Below, in pieces: positions 1-8,156 of a stretch of DNA of 64,000 bases. The stretch covers positions 2,976,001 through 3,040,000 of the forward strand of contig NZ_CP018139.1 in the NCBI RefSeq assembly GCF_001886615.1, given 5' to 3'. The stretch comes from Halomonas aestuarii (GTDB lineage Bacteria; Pseudomonadota; Gammaproteobacteria; Pseudomonadales; Halomonadaceae). The stretch's first letter is position 1; each line of letters starts with the position of its first letter. Under the pieces are notes generated by a model. The model searched no databases, had not been told where the DNA came from, and saw only the letters and a list, made by a program, of their open reading frames with translations. Made by a program: the position numbers and the translations under genes.

Positions 1-519
1 CCAGCCGGCCAGCGGCAGGCCGTCGGCGCGGATCGCATCACAGGTCAGCCGGGCGTGGCTGATGGCGCCGAGCCGCAGCCCGACCACCAGGATCACCGGC
101 AGCGAGAGGCGCACGGCGAGTCCCGAGAGGTCCTCGCGCTCGTTGAGCGGCACGCGCCAGCCGCCCGCGCCCTCGACCAGCGCCAGGTCGCGTTTCAGGG
201 CGAGTGGCGGGCGCACCTGGTCGGCCAGCGCCTCGAGGGTCGGGATACGCCCGGCTCGCCGGGCGGCCAGATGGGGCGCGATGGCGGGCTCGAAGGCGAA
301 GGGGTTGATGGTCTCGTAGGGCAGGGCCGGACGGGTCTGGGCCGCGAGTGCCAGGGCATCCGCGTTGCGCAGCCCCCGGGCGGACGGCTCGCAGCCGGAG
401 GCCACGGGCTTGAGTCCCAGGGTGGACAGGCCCCGGCGGCGGGCCAGGGCGAGCAGGCCGCTGGTGACCAGGGTCTTGCCGGCATCCGTGTCGGTGCCGG
501 TCAGGAAGAAGGCGGGCAT
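1..519 (-). CDS. bioD: Dethiobiotin synthetase (3' end outside window)
   Basis: BioD closes the ureido ring of dethiobiotin from 7,8-diaminopelargonic acid, CO2 and ATP, the penultimate step of biotin synthesis in the cytoplasm. The first 173 codons are present and no stop is reached, so the C-terminus lies beyond base 1. The start MPAFFLTGTDTDAGKT carries the family P-loop (GTDTDAGKT, residues 8-16). The conserved segments KPVASGCE and VEGAGGW follow. The start codon lies one base after the bioC stop, so it is the last visible gene of the bioB-F-H-C-D run and is probably translationally coupled. The identification is secure; only the truncation by the window edge limits it. Confidence 0.93.
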   Translation of the reverse strand, partial: MPAFFLTGTDTDAGKTLVTSGLLALARRRGLSTLGLKPVASGCEPSARGLRNADALALAAQTRPALPYETINPFAFEPAIAPHLAARRAGRIPTLEALADQVRPPLALKRDLALVEGAGGWRVPLNEREDLSGLAVRLSLPVILVVGLRLGAISHARLTCDAIRADGLPLAGW

Positions 520-520
520 G

Positions 521-1351
521 TCAGGTCCCAAGCTCCAGGGTCAGCAGGCGATAGGTGACGGGCAGCCCCTCGGGGTCGCGCAGCGCCTCGAAGCGGCGCC
601 GGGCCCTGGCCAGGTCGGTGCGGGTCAGCCGGGCGCCGGGGCGGGCGACCTGGGCGCCCACCCCCTTGATCGAGGCCATCACCGCGGCCAGGTCTGGGTA
701 GTGGAAGCGCACCGGGCGCTCCCGGCAGTCGACCCGGCGAAATCCCGCAGCGCGCGCCGACCGGCGGTGGTCGCCGGCGTCGCGGAAGGCCAGCAGGGCG
801 GCGGGCCTGCCCGGGTAGGACCAGGCGAAGTTCACCTCGGCCAGGGTGCCGGGGCCCAGGGTGTTGATCAGGGCGCGACCGCCGGGGCGCAGGACGCGTC
901 GCAGCTCGCAGAGCACGGCGTCGAGGTCCGGACACCACTGGATGGCCAGGTTGGAGACCACCAGGTCCTGGCTGGCCTCAAGCAGCGGCAGGGCGGCGGC
1001 ATCGCCGCACAGCCAGCCGATCCGCTCGCCGTGCGACTGGCGGGCCACCCCGAGCATGCCCGGGGCCAGGTCGAGACCGGTGACCCGGCAGGCCGTGCCG
1101 TAGCGGTCGGCCAGCTGGGCGGCCATCTCTCCCGGGCCGCAACCCAGGTCCAGCACCGCCCCGGCCCGACCCGGGAGGCGGGCCAGCAGCGTCCGGGCCA
1201 TGGCCCGCTGGGCGGTGGCCCGCTCGGCGTAGCAAGGAGCGGCGCGGGAGAAGGCGCGGGCCACGCGGGCCTGCCAGCCGTCGTCGTCGGCCAGGGCGTG
1301 TGTGCGGGTGGCGGTGTCGTCCGCTGGGACGGCGAGTGGCGAGGCCATCAT
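521..1351 (-). CDS. bioC: Malonyl-ACP O-methyltransferase
   Basis: BioC methylates malonyl-ACP with S-adenosylmethionine so that the fatty-acid machinery can build pimeloyl-ACP for biotin. The protein has about 276 residues. A class I methyltransferase fold is visible: motif I DLGCGPGE near residue 68, and downstream LDLAPGML and LRPGGRALI. Two in-frame ATGs (1351 and 1348) overlap the TGA of bioH; I take the upstream one. An open frame continues further upstream but only as a shadow of bioH. Position between bioH and bioD supports bioC over a generic methyltransferase. Confidence 0.9.
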   Translation of the reverse strand: MMASPLAVPADDTATRTHALADDDGWQARVARAFSRAAPCYAERATAQRAMARTLLARLPGRAGAVLDLGCGPGEMAAQLADRYGTACRVTGLDLAPGMLGVARQSHGERIGWLCGDAAALPLLEASQDLVVSNLAIQWCPDLDAVLCELRRVLRPGGRALINTLGPGTLAEVNFAWSYPGRPAALLAFRDAGDHRRSARAAGFRRVDCRERPVRFHYPDLAAVMASIKGVGAQVARPGARLTRTDLARARRRFEALRDPEGLPVTYRLLTLELGT

Positions 1352-2055
1352 GGCGATCCCTCCCCGGCGATCTCGACCAGGCAGGCCGCCAGGGCCTCGG
1401 GCTGGCTGACCATCGGGCAGTGGCCCGCGTCCGCGAGGCGGATGTCGGCCTCGTCGCGTGCCGACGTGGCCAGCAGGGGGTCGTGCTCCCCGGCGACGCG
1501 CCAGATCGGGCAGGGCGGGGCGGCCAGATGGTGGCGGTGGTCGAGGTGCGCCAGCTGGTGGAGTCCCGCGGCCAGGGTGGCCCGCGGGGCGCAGGGCCCC
1601 CGGCCGATCAGGCCGAGGAGCCGGTGATGGGCCGCCCGGGGGGAGGGCTCGCCACGCAGCTGCCAGCGCAGGAAGTGGCTTCGGGTGGCCTCGGGATCGC
1701 GACGGAAGGCGGTCTGGAAGGTCGCCAGCGCCTCCTCCGTGACGCCGTCGGGGTGGCAGAAGCGTGCCCCCATGCCGAGCAGCACCAGGCCGCGAGGGGT
1801 GGGCAGGTGGCCGAGCAGGGCCGTGGCGAGCAGCCCGCCCAGGGACCAGCCCACCCAGATGGCCTCTGGCGGCAGGTCGGCGGCCATGGCGTCGGCCAGG
1901 TCGGCGAGGCGCTCCGGGTCCGCCAGGGCGGGTCGCCCCCCGTGGCCGGGCCAGTCGGGGGTCGAGACCTCGAGTCGGGCGGGCCAGTAACCGGCCAGCG
2001 GCTCCCATAGGCGGGCATCGCAGCCCCAGCCGGAGAGCAGGACCACAGGGCTCAT
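1348..2055 (-). CDS. bioH: Pimeloyl-ACP methyl ester carboxylesterase
   Basis: BioH removes the methyl group from pimeloyl-ACP methyl ester and so ends chain elongation in the BioC-BioH route. It is a 235-residue alpha/beta hydrolase. The nucleophile elbow GWSLGG places the catalytic serine at about residue 71; GEHDP gives the acid at about 192 and DAGHCP the histidine at about 212. The start overlaps the end of bioF by four bases and its stop overlaps bioC. Length is slightly below the 256 residues of the E. coli protein, which is within family range. Confidence 0.92.
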   Translation of the reverse strand: MSPVVLLSGWGCDARLWEPLAGYWPARLEVSTPDWPGHGGRPALADPERLADLADAMAADLPPEAIWVGWSLGGLLATALLGHLPTPRGLVLLGMGARFCHPDGVTEEALATFQTAFRRDPEATRSHFLRWQLRGEPSPRAAHHRLLGLIGRGPCAPRATLAAGLHQLAHLDHRHHLAAPPCPIWRVAGEHDPLLATSARDEADIRLADAGHCPMVSQPEALAACLVEIAGEGSP

Positions 2056-3206
2056 GGCGCCGCCTCCCGTCGCTGGCAGTCGGCCAGGCCCTCGAGCAGC
2101 GCCTCGAGGTCCTCGTCGTCATGGGCCGAGCTCAGGGTGATCCGCAGTCGCGCCTCGCCGCGGGGCACCGTGGGCTCGCGAATGGCGCCGACCGCGAGAC
2201 CGCGCGCCCGCAGGCGGGCGGCCCAGTGCATCACGCGCTCGCTGCTCCCCAGCACCAGCGGCTGGATGGGCGTGGTGGAGGCCATGAGCGGCAGCCCCAG
2301 CAGGGCGGCCTCGCGGCGAAACCGCGCGATCCGGTCCGCCAGGCGTGTGCGTCGCTCGGGCTCGGCCTCGACCAGTGCCAGCGCCTCGAGGGTGGCGGCG
2401 GCGACCCCGGGCGGCTGGGCGGTGGTATAGACATAGGGGCGGGCGAACTGGATCAGGTGATCGACCAGCGCCTGGCTGCCGGCCACGAAGGCGCCGGCGG
2501 AGCCCAGCGCCTTGCCGAGGGTGCCCACCAGCACCGGAACCCGCTCGGGGCCATGGGCCCGGCCCACGCTGCCGTCTCCCCGCTCGCCCAGCACGCCGAG
2601 GCCATGGGCATCGTCGATCATCAGCCAGGCCTGGTGACGGGCGCAGGTGTCGGCGAGCCCCTCGATGTCCGCCACGTCACCGTCCATGCTGAACACGCCG
2701 TCGCTGACCACCAGCCGGCGCCCACCGGCCGGCGCGCGCTCGAGCAGCCGCTCGAGGTCGCCCAGGTCGCCATGGTGGAAACGCCGTGATCGGGCCCCCG
2801 AGAGACGCGCGCCATCCAGCAGCGAGGCGTGGTTGAGCCGGTCCTGAAAGAGGCGGGTCTCGCCGTCACAGAGGGCCTGCAGGGTGCCGAGGTTGGCCAT
2901 GTAGCCGGTGGAGAAGAGCAGTGCCGCGGGGCGGCCCGTGAGCGCGGCGAGGCGCTGTTCCAGGGCCTCATGGACCTCGAGATGGCCACAGACCAGGTGC
3001 GAGGCCCTGGCGCCCGCGCCATATCGCCGGGCACCCTCGACCTGGGCCTCGATGAGTCGCGTATCCCGCGCCAGCCCCAGGTAGTCGTTGCCGGCGAAGT
3101 CCCGCCACGGGGCGTCGGCGCCAAGGGTGCGGCGCGTTCGCCAGCGGCCCGCGTCACGCTGCGTCGCGGCCCGCTCGGAGAGGTGCGTGGTCCAGGCCTC
3201 CGCCAT
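2052..3206 (-). CDS. bioF: 8-amino-7-oxononanoate synthase
   Basis: BioF is a PLP enzyme that condenses pimeloyl-ACP with L-alanine to give 8-amino-7-oxononanoate, the first dedicated biotin step. The 384-residue length is normal. Visible family signatures are NDYLGLA near the N-terminus, SDGVFSMDGD, the aspartate segment MIDDAHGLGVLG, and the PLP-lysine loop VGTLGKALGSAGAF. It starts six bases after the bioB stop and its end overlaps the bioH start, so it sits inside one transcript. Confidence 0.96.
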   Translation of the reverse strand: MAEAWTTHLSERAATQRDAGRWRTRRTLGADAPWRDFAGNDYLGLARDTRLIEAQVEGARRYGAGARASHLVCGHLEVHEALEQRLAALTGRPAALLFSTGYMANLGTLQALCDGETRLFQDRLNHASLLDGARLSGARSRRFHHGDLGDLERLLERAPAGGRRLVVSDGVFSMDGDVADIEGLADTCARHQAWLMIDDAHGLGVLGERGDGSVGRAHGPERVPVLVGTLGKALGSAGAFVAGSQALVDHLIQFARPYVYTTAQPPGVAAATLEALALVEAEPERRTRLADRIARFRREAALLGLPLMASTTPIQPLVLGSSERVMHWAARLRARGLAVGAIREPTVPRGEARLRITLSSAHDDEDLEALLEGLADCQRREAAP

Positions 3207-3212
3207 GACGGG

Positions 3213-4331
3213 TCAGGCCCTGGTGGCGTCGTAGGCGAGCCGACTGGCCTCGGCCTCCAGCGCCGCCGCGCCCTGGCGCACGGCTCTTGCTTCAAGATCG
3301 GCCTGCTGACGGGCCTCGTCGGCGCAGGTCTCCCTTCTCTCGGTATGAAGCCCCAACCGGGTGAACAGCGTCCGGTCCTTTTCCACCTGGGGATTGCCGG
3401 TGGTCAGCAGGGTGTCGCCATAGAAGATCGAGTTGGCGCCGGCCAGGAAGGCCAGCGCCTGGGTGGCGTCATCCATCTGCTCCCTGCCGGCGGAGAGCCG
3501 CACGTGACTCTCCGGCATCAGGATGCGGGCCACGGCGATGGCCCGGATGAAGATGATGGGGTCCAGGTCCTCCACGTCCTCGAGCGGGGTGCCGGGCACC
3601 TTGACCAGCATGTTGATCGGCACCGATTCCGGGTGCGGCTCGAGCCTGACCAGCTGCTGGAGCAGGGCGGCGCGGTCGCGGGGGGCCTCGCCCATGCCGA
3701 GGATGCCCCCCGAGCAGACCTTCATGCCCGCCTGGCGGACGTTGCCCAGGGTCTCCAGCCGATCGGCATAGGTGCGCGTGGTGATGATCTCGCCGTAGTA
3801 GTCCGGCGAGGTGTCGAGGTTATGGTTGTAGTAGTCCAGGCCTGCCCCGGCCAGGCGACTCGCCTGGTCGGGGTCGACCATGCCCAGCGTCATGCAGGTC
3901 TCGAGTCCCAGCGCCTTGACCCGCCGGACCATCTCCAGCACCACCTCGAGGTCGCGCTCCCGGGGGCTCTTCCAGGCGGCGCCCATGCAGAAGCGGCTGG
4001 CGCCGGCCTCCCGGGCGGCGCGCGCCTGTTCCACCACCTGCTCGACCTCCAGCAGCTTCTCCTTGCCGAGCCCGGTGTTGTAGTGGCCCGACTGGGGACA
4101 GTACTTGCAGTCCTCCGGGCAGGCGCCGGTCTTGATGGAGAGCAGGGTGGAGACCTGCACGGCATTGGCATCGAAGTGAGCCCGATGGACCTGCTGGGCG
4201 CGAAACAGCAGGTCGTTGAAGGGCAGCGCGAAGAGCGCCTCGATCTCCGCCAGCGACCAGTCGTGGCGGACCTCGCCCGGCGTGGCTAGGGTCAGGGAGT
4301 CGGGGCGGGATTCGTCGGACGCGGGGATCAT
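3213..4331 (-). CDS. bioB: Biotin synthase (radical SAM)
   Basis: BioB inserts sulfur into dethiobiotin, using a radical-SAM [4Fe-4S] cluster and an auxiliary [2Fe-2S] cluster. The CxxxCxxC motif is seen as CPEDCKYC, followed by the conserved YNHNLDTS and GMGE segments. I place the start at ATG 4331 (MIPASDES), which gives 372 residues. An in-frame ATG at 4403 would add 24 residues, but it lies inside the proposed BirA operator and beside the promoter, so it is unlikely to be translated. BioB is the first gene of the operon and diverges from comF. Confidence 0.95.
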   Translation of the reverse strand: MIPASDESRPDSLTLATPGEVRHDWSLAEIEALFALPFNDLLFRAQQVHRAHFDANAVQVSTLLSIKTGACPEDCKYCPQSGHYNTGLGKEKLLEVEQVVEQARAAREAGASRFCMGAAWKSPRERDLEVVLEMVRRVKALGLETCMTLGMVDPDQASRLAGAGLDYYNHNLDTSPDYYGEIITTRTYADRLETLGNVRQAGMKVCSGGILGMGEAPRDRAALLQQLVRLEPHPESVPINMLVKVPGTPLEDVEDLDPIIFIRAIAVARILMPESHVRLSAGREQMDDATQALAFLAGANSIFYGDTLLTTGNPQVEKDRTLFTRLGLHTERRETCADEARQQADLEARAVRQGAAALEAEASRLAYDATRA

Positions 4332-4345
4332 GGAGGGCTCGCTTA

Positions 4346-4378
4346 TGGTCAACTTGTCTTTGGTATCCAGGTTGACGG
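4346..4378. promoter_or_regulatory. BirA operator-like inverted repeat 1 (bioB side)
   Basis: The half-site TGGTCAACT (4346-4354) and its partner GGTTGACGG (4370-4378) are separated by 15 bases. The BirA consensus as I know it for proteobacteria is TTGTMAACC-N14-16-GGTTKACAA. Each half keeps the GTCAAC/GTTGAC core and the spacing fits. The site lies directly upstream of the bioB start. BirA with biotinyl-AMP would be expected to repress here; this is an inference. Confidence 0.7.
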
Positions 4379-4401
4379 ATAGCCTACGGCCTGCGCGCCT
4401 C

Positions 4402-4433
4402 ATGTCAACCTCGGCGAGAAAGGAAGTTGACGG
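4402..4433. promoter_or_regulatory. BirA operator-like inverted repeat 2 (overlaps comF start)
   Basis: The half-site ATGTCAACC (4402-4410) matches the BirA left half at 8 of 9 positions. After 14 bases comes AGTTGACGG (4425-4433), 6 of 9. The inner half-sites of repeats 1 and 2 also form a perfect 8-base inverted pair (AGGTTGAC 4369-4376, GTCAACCT 4404-4411). The left half contains a minus-strand TTGACA (4403-4408) with a weak -10, TAGGCT (4381-4386), 16 bases away, which could be the bioB promoter. The comF start codon lies inside this site. Confidence 0.6.
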
Positions 4434-5118
4434 GTGGCTGGGGCGGGCCCTGCCCGGTCGCTGCGCCTTCTGCCTGGCGCCCCTGCTCGACGGGTTCCCG
4501 TGGTGCGAGGCCTGCTTCGCGGGGTTGCCCTGGAACGTGCCGGCCTGTCCCGGCTGCGGGGAACCCCAGCCGGGGGCCGAGGCGGGCCGGCGCTGCGGCC
4601 GCTGCCTGCGTCGCCCCCCGGCGTTCGACCGGGCGAGGGTGCCGCTGCGCTACGCCGAGGAGGTGGCTGGCCTGGTGCAGCGATTCAAGTTCGATGCCTC
4701 GCCGCGGGCCGGAAAGCTGCTGCTCGACCTGCTGTCCACGGGGCTGCCGGCGGACGTCACGGCCTGGCCCGAGGCGCTGGTGCCGGTGCCGCTGCATCCG
4801 CGGCGCGCGCGGGAGCGGGGCTTCGACCAGGCCCTCTGGCTCGCCAGGCGCCTGGGGCGCCGGCTCGATCGTCCGCTGGTGCGGGCAACGCGCGCCCGGG
4901 ACACGCCCAGCCAGCGCGGCCTGGATCGCGGCGAGCGCCGCGCCAACCTGCGCGCGGCTTTTTGCGTCCCGGGCGGGCTCCCCGGGCGCGTGGCGCTGGT
5001 GGACGACGTGATGACCACGGGCGCGACCCTGGGGGCGCTGGCCGTGGCCTGCCGCCGTGCCGGCGCCCGCGAGGTGGAAGCCTGGGCGGTGGCGCGCACG
5101 CCCCTCCACGACCGCTGA
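4402..5118 (+). CDS. comF: ComF family phosphoribosyltransferase-like protein
   Basis: ComF-family proteins are needed for natural DNA uptake in several bacteria and resemble phosphoribosyltransferases. The 238-residue protein starts with zinc-finger cysteine pairs (CAFC, CEAC, CPGC, CGRC, residues about 20-70). It then has the [18 protein letters not shown] segment and the PRPP-binding motif [14 protein letters not shown] near the C-terminus. ATG 4402 is the only good start and gives normal family length. The gene is divergent from bioB, an arrangement also common in related bacteria. Its start sits inside a BirA-like site, so it may respond to biotin status. Confidence 0.9.
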   Translation: MSTSARKEVDGWLGRALPGRCAFCLAPLLDGFPWCEACFAGLPWNVPACPGCGEPQPGAEAGRRCGRCLRRPPAFDRARVPLRYAEEVAGLVQRFKFDASPRAGKLLLDLLSTGLPADVTAWPEALVPVPLHPRRARERGFDQALWLARRLGRRLDRPLVRATRARDTPSQRGLDRGERRANLRAAFCVPGGLPGRVALVDDVMTTGATLGALAVACRRAGAREVEAWAVARTPLHDR

Positions 5119-5164
5119 CCCGGGCTCTGGTAAGGTGTTCCTTTTGATCCTGCGGGAGCCATCC

Positions 5165-6151
5165 ATGGAGACCAGACCCCATCCCTTCGCCGACCTCTCG
5201 CCCGCCCGGGTGGTGGCGGCGGTGGAGTCGCTGGGCTTCTGGCTGCCCGGCGAGCCCTTCACCCTGAACAGCTACGAGAACCGGGTCTTCCTGGTGCACG
5301 ACGAAGAGCGTCGCCGCTGGGTGGTGAAGTTCTATCGCCCCGAGCGCTGGACGGATGCCCAGATCCGTGAGGAGCACGACTTCCTGGCCGAGCTCGCCGA
5401 GGCCGAGGTGGCCGTGGCCGCGCCCTGGCGAGACGCCGCTGGCGAGAGCCTGCACCGGGCCGAGGGATTCCGCTTCACGCTCTTCCCCCACCTGCCCGGA
5501 CAGGCGCCGGAGCTGGAGAACCCGACCCACCTGTTCGCCCTCGGCGAGTTGATCGGCGCGGTCCATGCCGTGGGCGAGCGGGGACGCTTCGTGCATCGTC
5601 GGGCCCTGGACCTGGACGGCATGGTGCTGGAGGCTCGCGACAAGGTGCTGGCCAGTCGCTGGCTGGATCGTCGCCAGCGCCAGGCCTACGAGCGCATCAC
5701 CGCAACGCTGCACCGCCAGCTCGCCCCCCATGCCTGGTCCGCGGACCAGGCGATCCGCGTGCAGGGCGACTGTCATATCGGCAACATGCTCGGCCGGGAC
5801 GAGCACTTCGCCCTGGTCGATTTCGATGACTGCCTGATGGCCCCGGCCATCCAGGACCTGTGGATGCTGTTCACCGCCCAGGAGCAGGGGGAGCGCCAGA
5901 TGCAGCTCTCCGAGGTGACCGAGGGCTACGAGCAGCACCGCGACTTTGATCGCCGGGAGCTCGCCCTGGTGGAGCCGCTGCGGACCCTGCGCCTGCTGCG
6001 CCACAGCGCCTGGCTGGTGGATCGCTGGCAGGACCCGGCCTTTCCGCAGGCCTTTCCCTGGCTGGCCGATGCCGGCTACTGGGACGGCCACCTGCGCATG
6101 CTGGAGCAGCAGCGCCAGGTGCTGGAGGCAAGGCCTCGCTGGCTGGCCTGA
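5165..6151 (+). CDS. srkA: Stress response serine/threonine kinase A (YihE/RdoA family)
   Basis: SrkA is a cytoplasmic choline-kinase-fold protein kinase that in E. coli counteracts MazEF-mediated death and envelope stress. The 328-residue length equals the E. coli protein. Kinase landmarks are VVKFYRPERWT (ATP-binding lysine), EEHDFLAEL, the catalytic loop GDCHIGNML and the metal-binding VDFDDCLMAP. The start at ATG 5165 follows a GGGAGCC ribosome-binding stretch. It begins 46 bases after comF on the same strand and may share its transcript. In E. coli srkA precedes dsbA, which is not the case here. Confidence 0.92.
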   Translation: METRPHPFADLSPARVVAAVESLGFWLPGEPFTLNSYENRVFLVHDEERRRWVVKFYRPERWTDAQIREEHDFLAELAEAEVAVAAPWRDAAGESLHRAEGFRFTLFPHLPGQAPELENPTHLFALGELIGAVHAVGERGRFVHRRALDLDGMVLEARDKVLASRWLDRRQRQAYERITATLHRQLAPHAWSADQAIRVQGDCHIGNMLGRDEHFALVDFDDCLMAPAIQDLWMLFTAQEQGERQMQLSEVTEGYEQHRDFDRRELALVEPLRTLRLLRHSAWLVDRWQDPAFPQAFPWLADAGYWDGHLRMLEQQRQVLEARPRWLA

Positions 6152-6180
6152 CCGGGGGGAGCTGGGGCGGGCTGAAACGC

Positions 6181-6206
6181 TGGACGCACCCCGAGGGGTG
6201 CGTCCA
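6181..6206. terminator. Intergenic hairpin between convergent srkA and the 6.2-kb gene
   Basis: TGGACGCACCCC (6181-6192) is followed after two bases by its exact complement, giving an 11-12 bp GC-rich stem with a very tight loop. There is no clear U tract on either side. Its position between converging genes fits a bidirectional terminator or transcript-end protector. Confidence 0.55.
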
Positions 6207-6232
6207 GGCGACGGGTAATGGGTCGCGGGCGG

Positions 6233-6778
6233 TCAGTCGCCGACGGGGTCCGGCGTCTCGGCGGGCGTCGGGGCGGCGGCGCCCTCTCCCTGGCGGCGCT
6301 GTGCGTTGATCTCGGCGGCCGGGTTGTCCTGCTGCTCGATCGCCAGGTCGCTGGCCAGGCGCAGCTGGAAGGTCTGCTGCGGGGTCAGGCGGCACTCGCC
6401 GTCCTGGCAGGCGGGGATGCCGAAGTCGCCGTCGGCACCATAGGCGGCGGCGGAGATCTCGCCGCTGTAGATCTCGCTCTCGCTGCCGTCGGTCTCGATG
6501 CAGGTCAAGGCCTTGGTGGTCAGGCGGATGCGGTCACCGTCGAGGCGGGCGTTGCCGACCACCACGCAGTATTCCGGCAGGGTATGGGAGGCATCGCCAC
6601 CGGCCACCGGGTGGATCACCAGGTCGTCCTGTTCCGGCGCCTGAGCGGTCAGGGTCAGCACATCGATGACCTGGGCATCGACGGTCGCGTCGCTGGGCAG
6701 TTCAAGGGTGTCGCTCATGGCCAGGGTCGGCACCGCCAGGGCGGCGGCCATCAGCAGAGAGGCAGAGGTCTTGATCAT
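6233..6778 (-). CDS. Secreted protein of unknown function
   Basis: I do not recognise the family with confidence. The start MIKTSASLLMAAALAVPTLAMS is a clear Sec signal peptide with probable cleavage near residue 21, so the 181-residue precursor is likely periplasmic or exported. The middle (EYCVVVGNARLDGDRI ... ALTCIETDG) alternates hydrophobic residues like a small beta-barrel. It weakly recalls the barrel of VirB10/TraB-type proteins, which is speculative. Four cysteines (EYC, LTC, PAC, GEC) could form two disulfides. The last 30 residues are polar and rich in Pro, Ala and Gln. The gene is convergent with srkA and divergent from folE. Frame extension upstream of 6778 is rejected because the signal peptide fixes the start. 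Confidence 0.75.
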   Translation of the reverse strand: MIKTSASLLMAAALAVPTLAMSDTLELPSDATVDAQVIDVLTLTAQAPEQDDLVIHPVAGGDASHTLPEYCVVVGNARLDGDRIRLTTKALTCIETDGSESEIYSGEISAAAYGADGDFGIPACQDGECRLTPQQTFQLRLASDLAIEQQDNPAAEINAQRRQGEGAAAPTPAETPDPVGD

Positions 6779-6950
6779 GTCGGGCTCTCGAGGGTGTTTG
6801 GGCACAGCATGAAGCATGCCCCACTCTATCACAGGGCAGCCGACCCGGCAGCCACCAGGGGGAGGGGAGGCGCGACACGATGTCACTGCCCGGGCGGGAC
6901 GCGACCTGCGTCGATTGGCGCCATGCGCTAGACTATGTTCTCTCGCGATT

Positions 6951-6995
6951 CTTATATTGTACAAGAAATAAAAATTGTATATCTTCTGTACATGA
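6951..6995. promoter_or_regulatory. AT-rich control region with paired TGTACA palindromes, upstream of folE
   Basis: The 279-base gap between the secreted-protein gene and folE contains one strikingly AT-rich stretch in otherwise GC-rich DNA. It holds the 8-base palindrome TTGTACAA (6957-6964) and a second TGTACA (6987-6992) 29 bases further on. TATATC/TATCTT sequences at about 6979-6985 could serve as a -10 for folE. The rest of the gap shows nothing else I can name. Regulator identity is unknown. Confidence 0.45.
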
Positions 6996-7057
6996 TGTGA
7001 TGGCCGGGCCATCCACCATCGACACGACGGACACCGACTCTGCCACGGGGCCTGACC

Positions 7058-7615
7058 ATGACCGAAGAACTCGCCAATCATTACCGCGCGATCATCCACG
7101 ACCTGGGCGAGGACCCGGATCGGGAGGGCCTGCGCGACACCCCCAAGCGGGCCGCCAAGGCGATGCAGTTTCTCAACCGCGGCTACACCCAGTCGCTGGA
7201 AGAGATCATCAACGGGGCGGTGTTCGAGTCCGAGACCGACGAGATGGTGCTGGTCAAGGACATCGAGCTTTATTCAATGTGCGAGCACCATCTGCTGCCG
7301 TTCATCGGCAAGTGCCACATCGCCTACCTGCCTAGCGGCAAGGTACTTGGGCTCTCCAAGTTCGCCCGCATCGTCGACATGTACGCCCGTCGCATGCAGA
7401 TCCAGGAGAACCTGACCCGGCAGATCGCCGAGGCGGTCCAGCAGGTCACCGAGGCCCGGGGGGTGGCGGTGGTGATCGAGGCGCGCCACCTGTGCATGAT
7501 GATGCGCGGGGTGGAGAAGCAGAACTCCAGCATGACCTCCTCGGTGATGCTCGGGGCCTTCCGCGAGAAGCCGAGCACCCGCCAGGAGTTCCTCACCCTC
7601 GTCAGTGGCCGCTGA
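7058..7615 (+). CDS. folE: GTP cyclohydrolase I
   Basis: FolE converts GTP to 7,8-dihydroneopterin triphosphate, the entry to folate and tetrahydromonapterin synthesis. The 185-residue length fits the short bacterial type. Zinc ligands are seen in MCEHHLLPF (Cys75, His78) and RHLCMMMRG (Cys146). The [15 protein letters not shown] and QNSSMTSS segments are also typical. folX follows after 21 bases, pointing to pterin rather than only folate use. Confidence 0.96.
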   Translation: MTEELANHYRAIIHDLGEDPDREGLRDTPKRAAKAMQFLNRGYTQSLEEIINGAVFESETDEMVLVKDIELYSMCEHHLLPFIGKCHIAYLPSGKVLGLSKFARIVDMYARRMQIQENLTRQIAEAVQQVTEARGVAVVIEARHLCMMMRGVEKQNSSMTSSVMLGAFREKPSTRQEFLTLVSGR

Positions 7616-7636
7616 TCCCACGCAAGGAGCCCCGAC

Positions 7637-8047
7637 ATGCCGATCCATGCCCTGGACGACCAGCACTTCGACCACGACCTGGCCACCATCCGCATCAAGA
7701 ACCTTCGCCTCAGGACCCACATCGGCATCAAGGACGACGAGATCCGCAATCGACAGGATGTGGTCATCAATGCGGTGATCCGCTACCGCGCCGACAAGGC
7801 CGTGGAGTTCAACCATATCGAGCAGGCGCTGAACTACCGGACCATCACCAAGGAGGTGATCGCCCTGGTCGAGGACCATCGCTTCCTGCTGCTCGAGCGC
7901 ATGACCCGCGAGGTGCTGGACCTGATCATGGGGCACGAGCAGGTGCTCACGGCCCAGGTGGAGATCGACAAACCCCATGCGCTGCGCTTCTCCGACTCGG
8001 TCTCCATCACCCTCTCCGATTCCCGGGAAACCCGCCGTCCGCAGTGA
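7637..8047 (+). CDS. folX: Dihydroneopterin triphosphate 2'-epimerase
   Basis: FolX epimerises dihydroneopterin triphosphate to the monapterin form, a FolB-like small beta/alpha enzyme. The 136-residue sequence has [30 protein letters not shown] and [16 protein letters not shown]. These match the FolX subfamily much better than FolB. The extra length over the 120-residue E. coli protein is at both ends. The AAGGAG ribosome-binding sequence is at 7624-7629, eight bases before the ATG. Linkage with folE suggests a tetrahydromonapterin pathway, known in pseudomonads as cofactor for phenylalanine hydroxylase. Confidence 0.9.
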   Translation: MPIHALDDQHFDHDLATIRIKNLRLRTHIGIKDDEIRNRQDVVINAVIRYRADKAVEFNHIEQALNYRTITKEVIALVEDHRFLLLERMTREVLDLIMGHEQVLTAQVEIDKPHALRFSDSVSITLSDSRETRRPQ

Positions 8048-8071
8048 ATTGACCCGTATCATCGATTGAAC

Positions 8072-8101
8072 GGCCCCGGTGCTTGGTGCACCGGGGCCTT
8101 T
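8072..8101 (+). terminator. Intrinsic terminator after folE-folX
   Basis: GGCCCCGGTG (8072-8081) pairs with CACCGGGGCC (8089-8098); a further C-G pair closes a five-base loop. TTT follows directly. It sits 25 bases after the folX stop. Confidence 0.8.
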
Positions 8102-8156
8102 GCGCTTAGCATGGGGGCAAACCGACACGAGGCCGCGTCCGCGGCAGGAGATGATC

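Noticed and set aside
4332..4403. Longer N-terminus for BioB from ATG 4403
   Set aside because: It would place coding sequence over the promoter and BirA-like sites and adds residues absent from the family.
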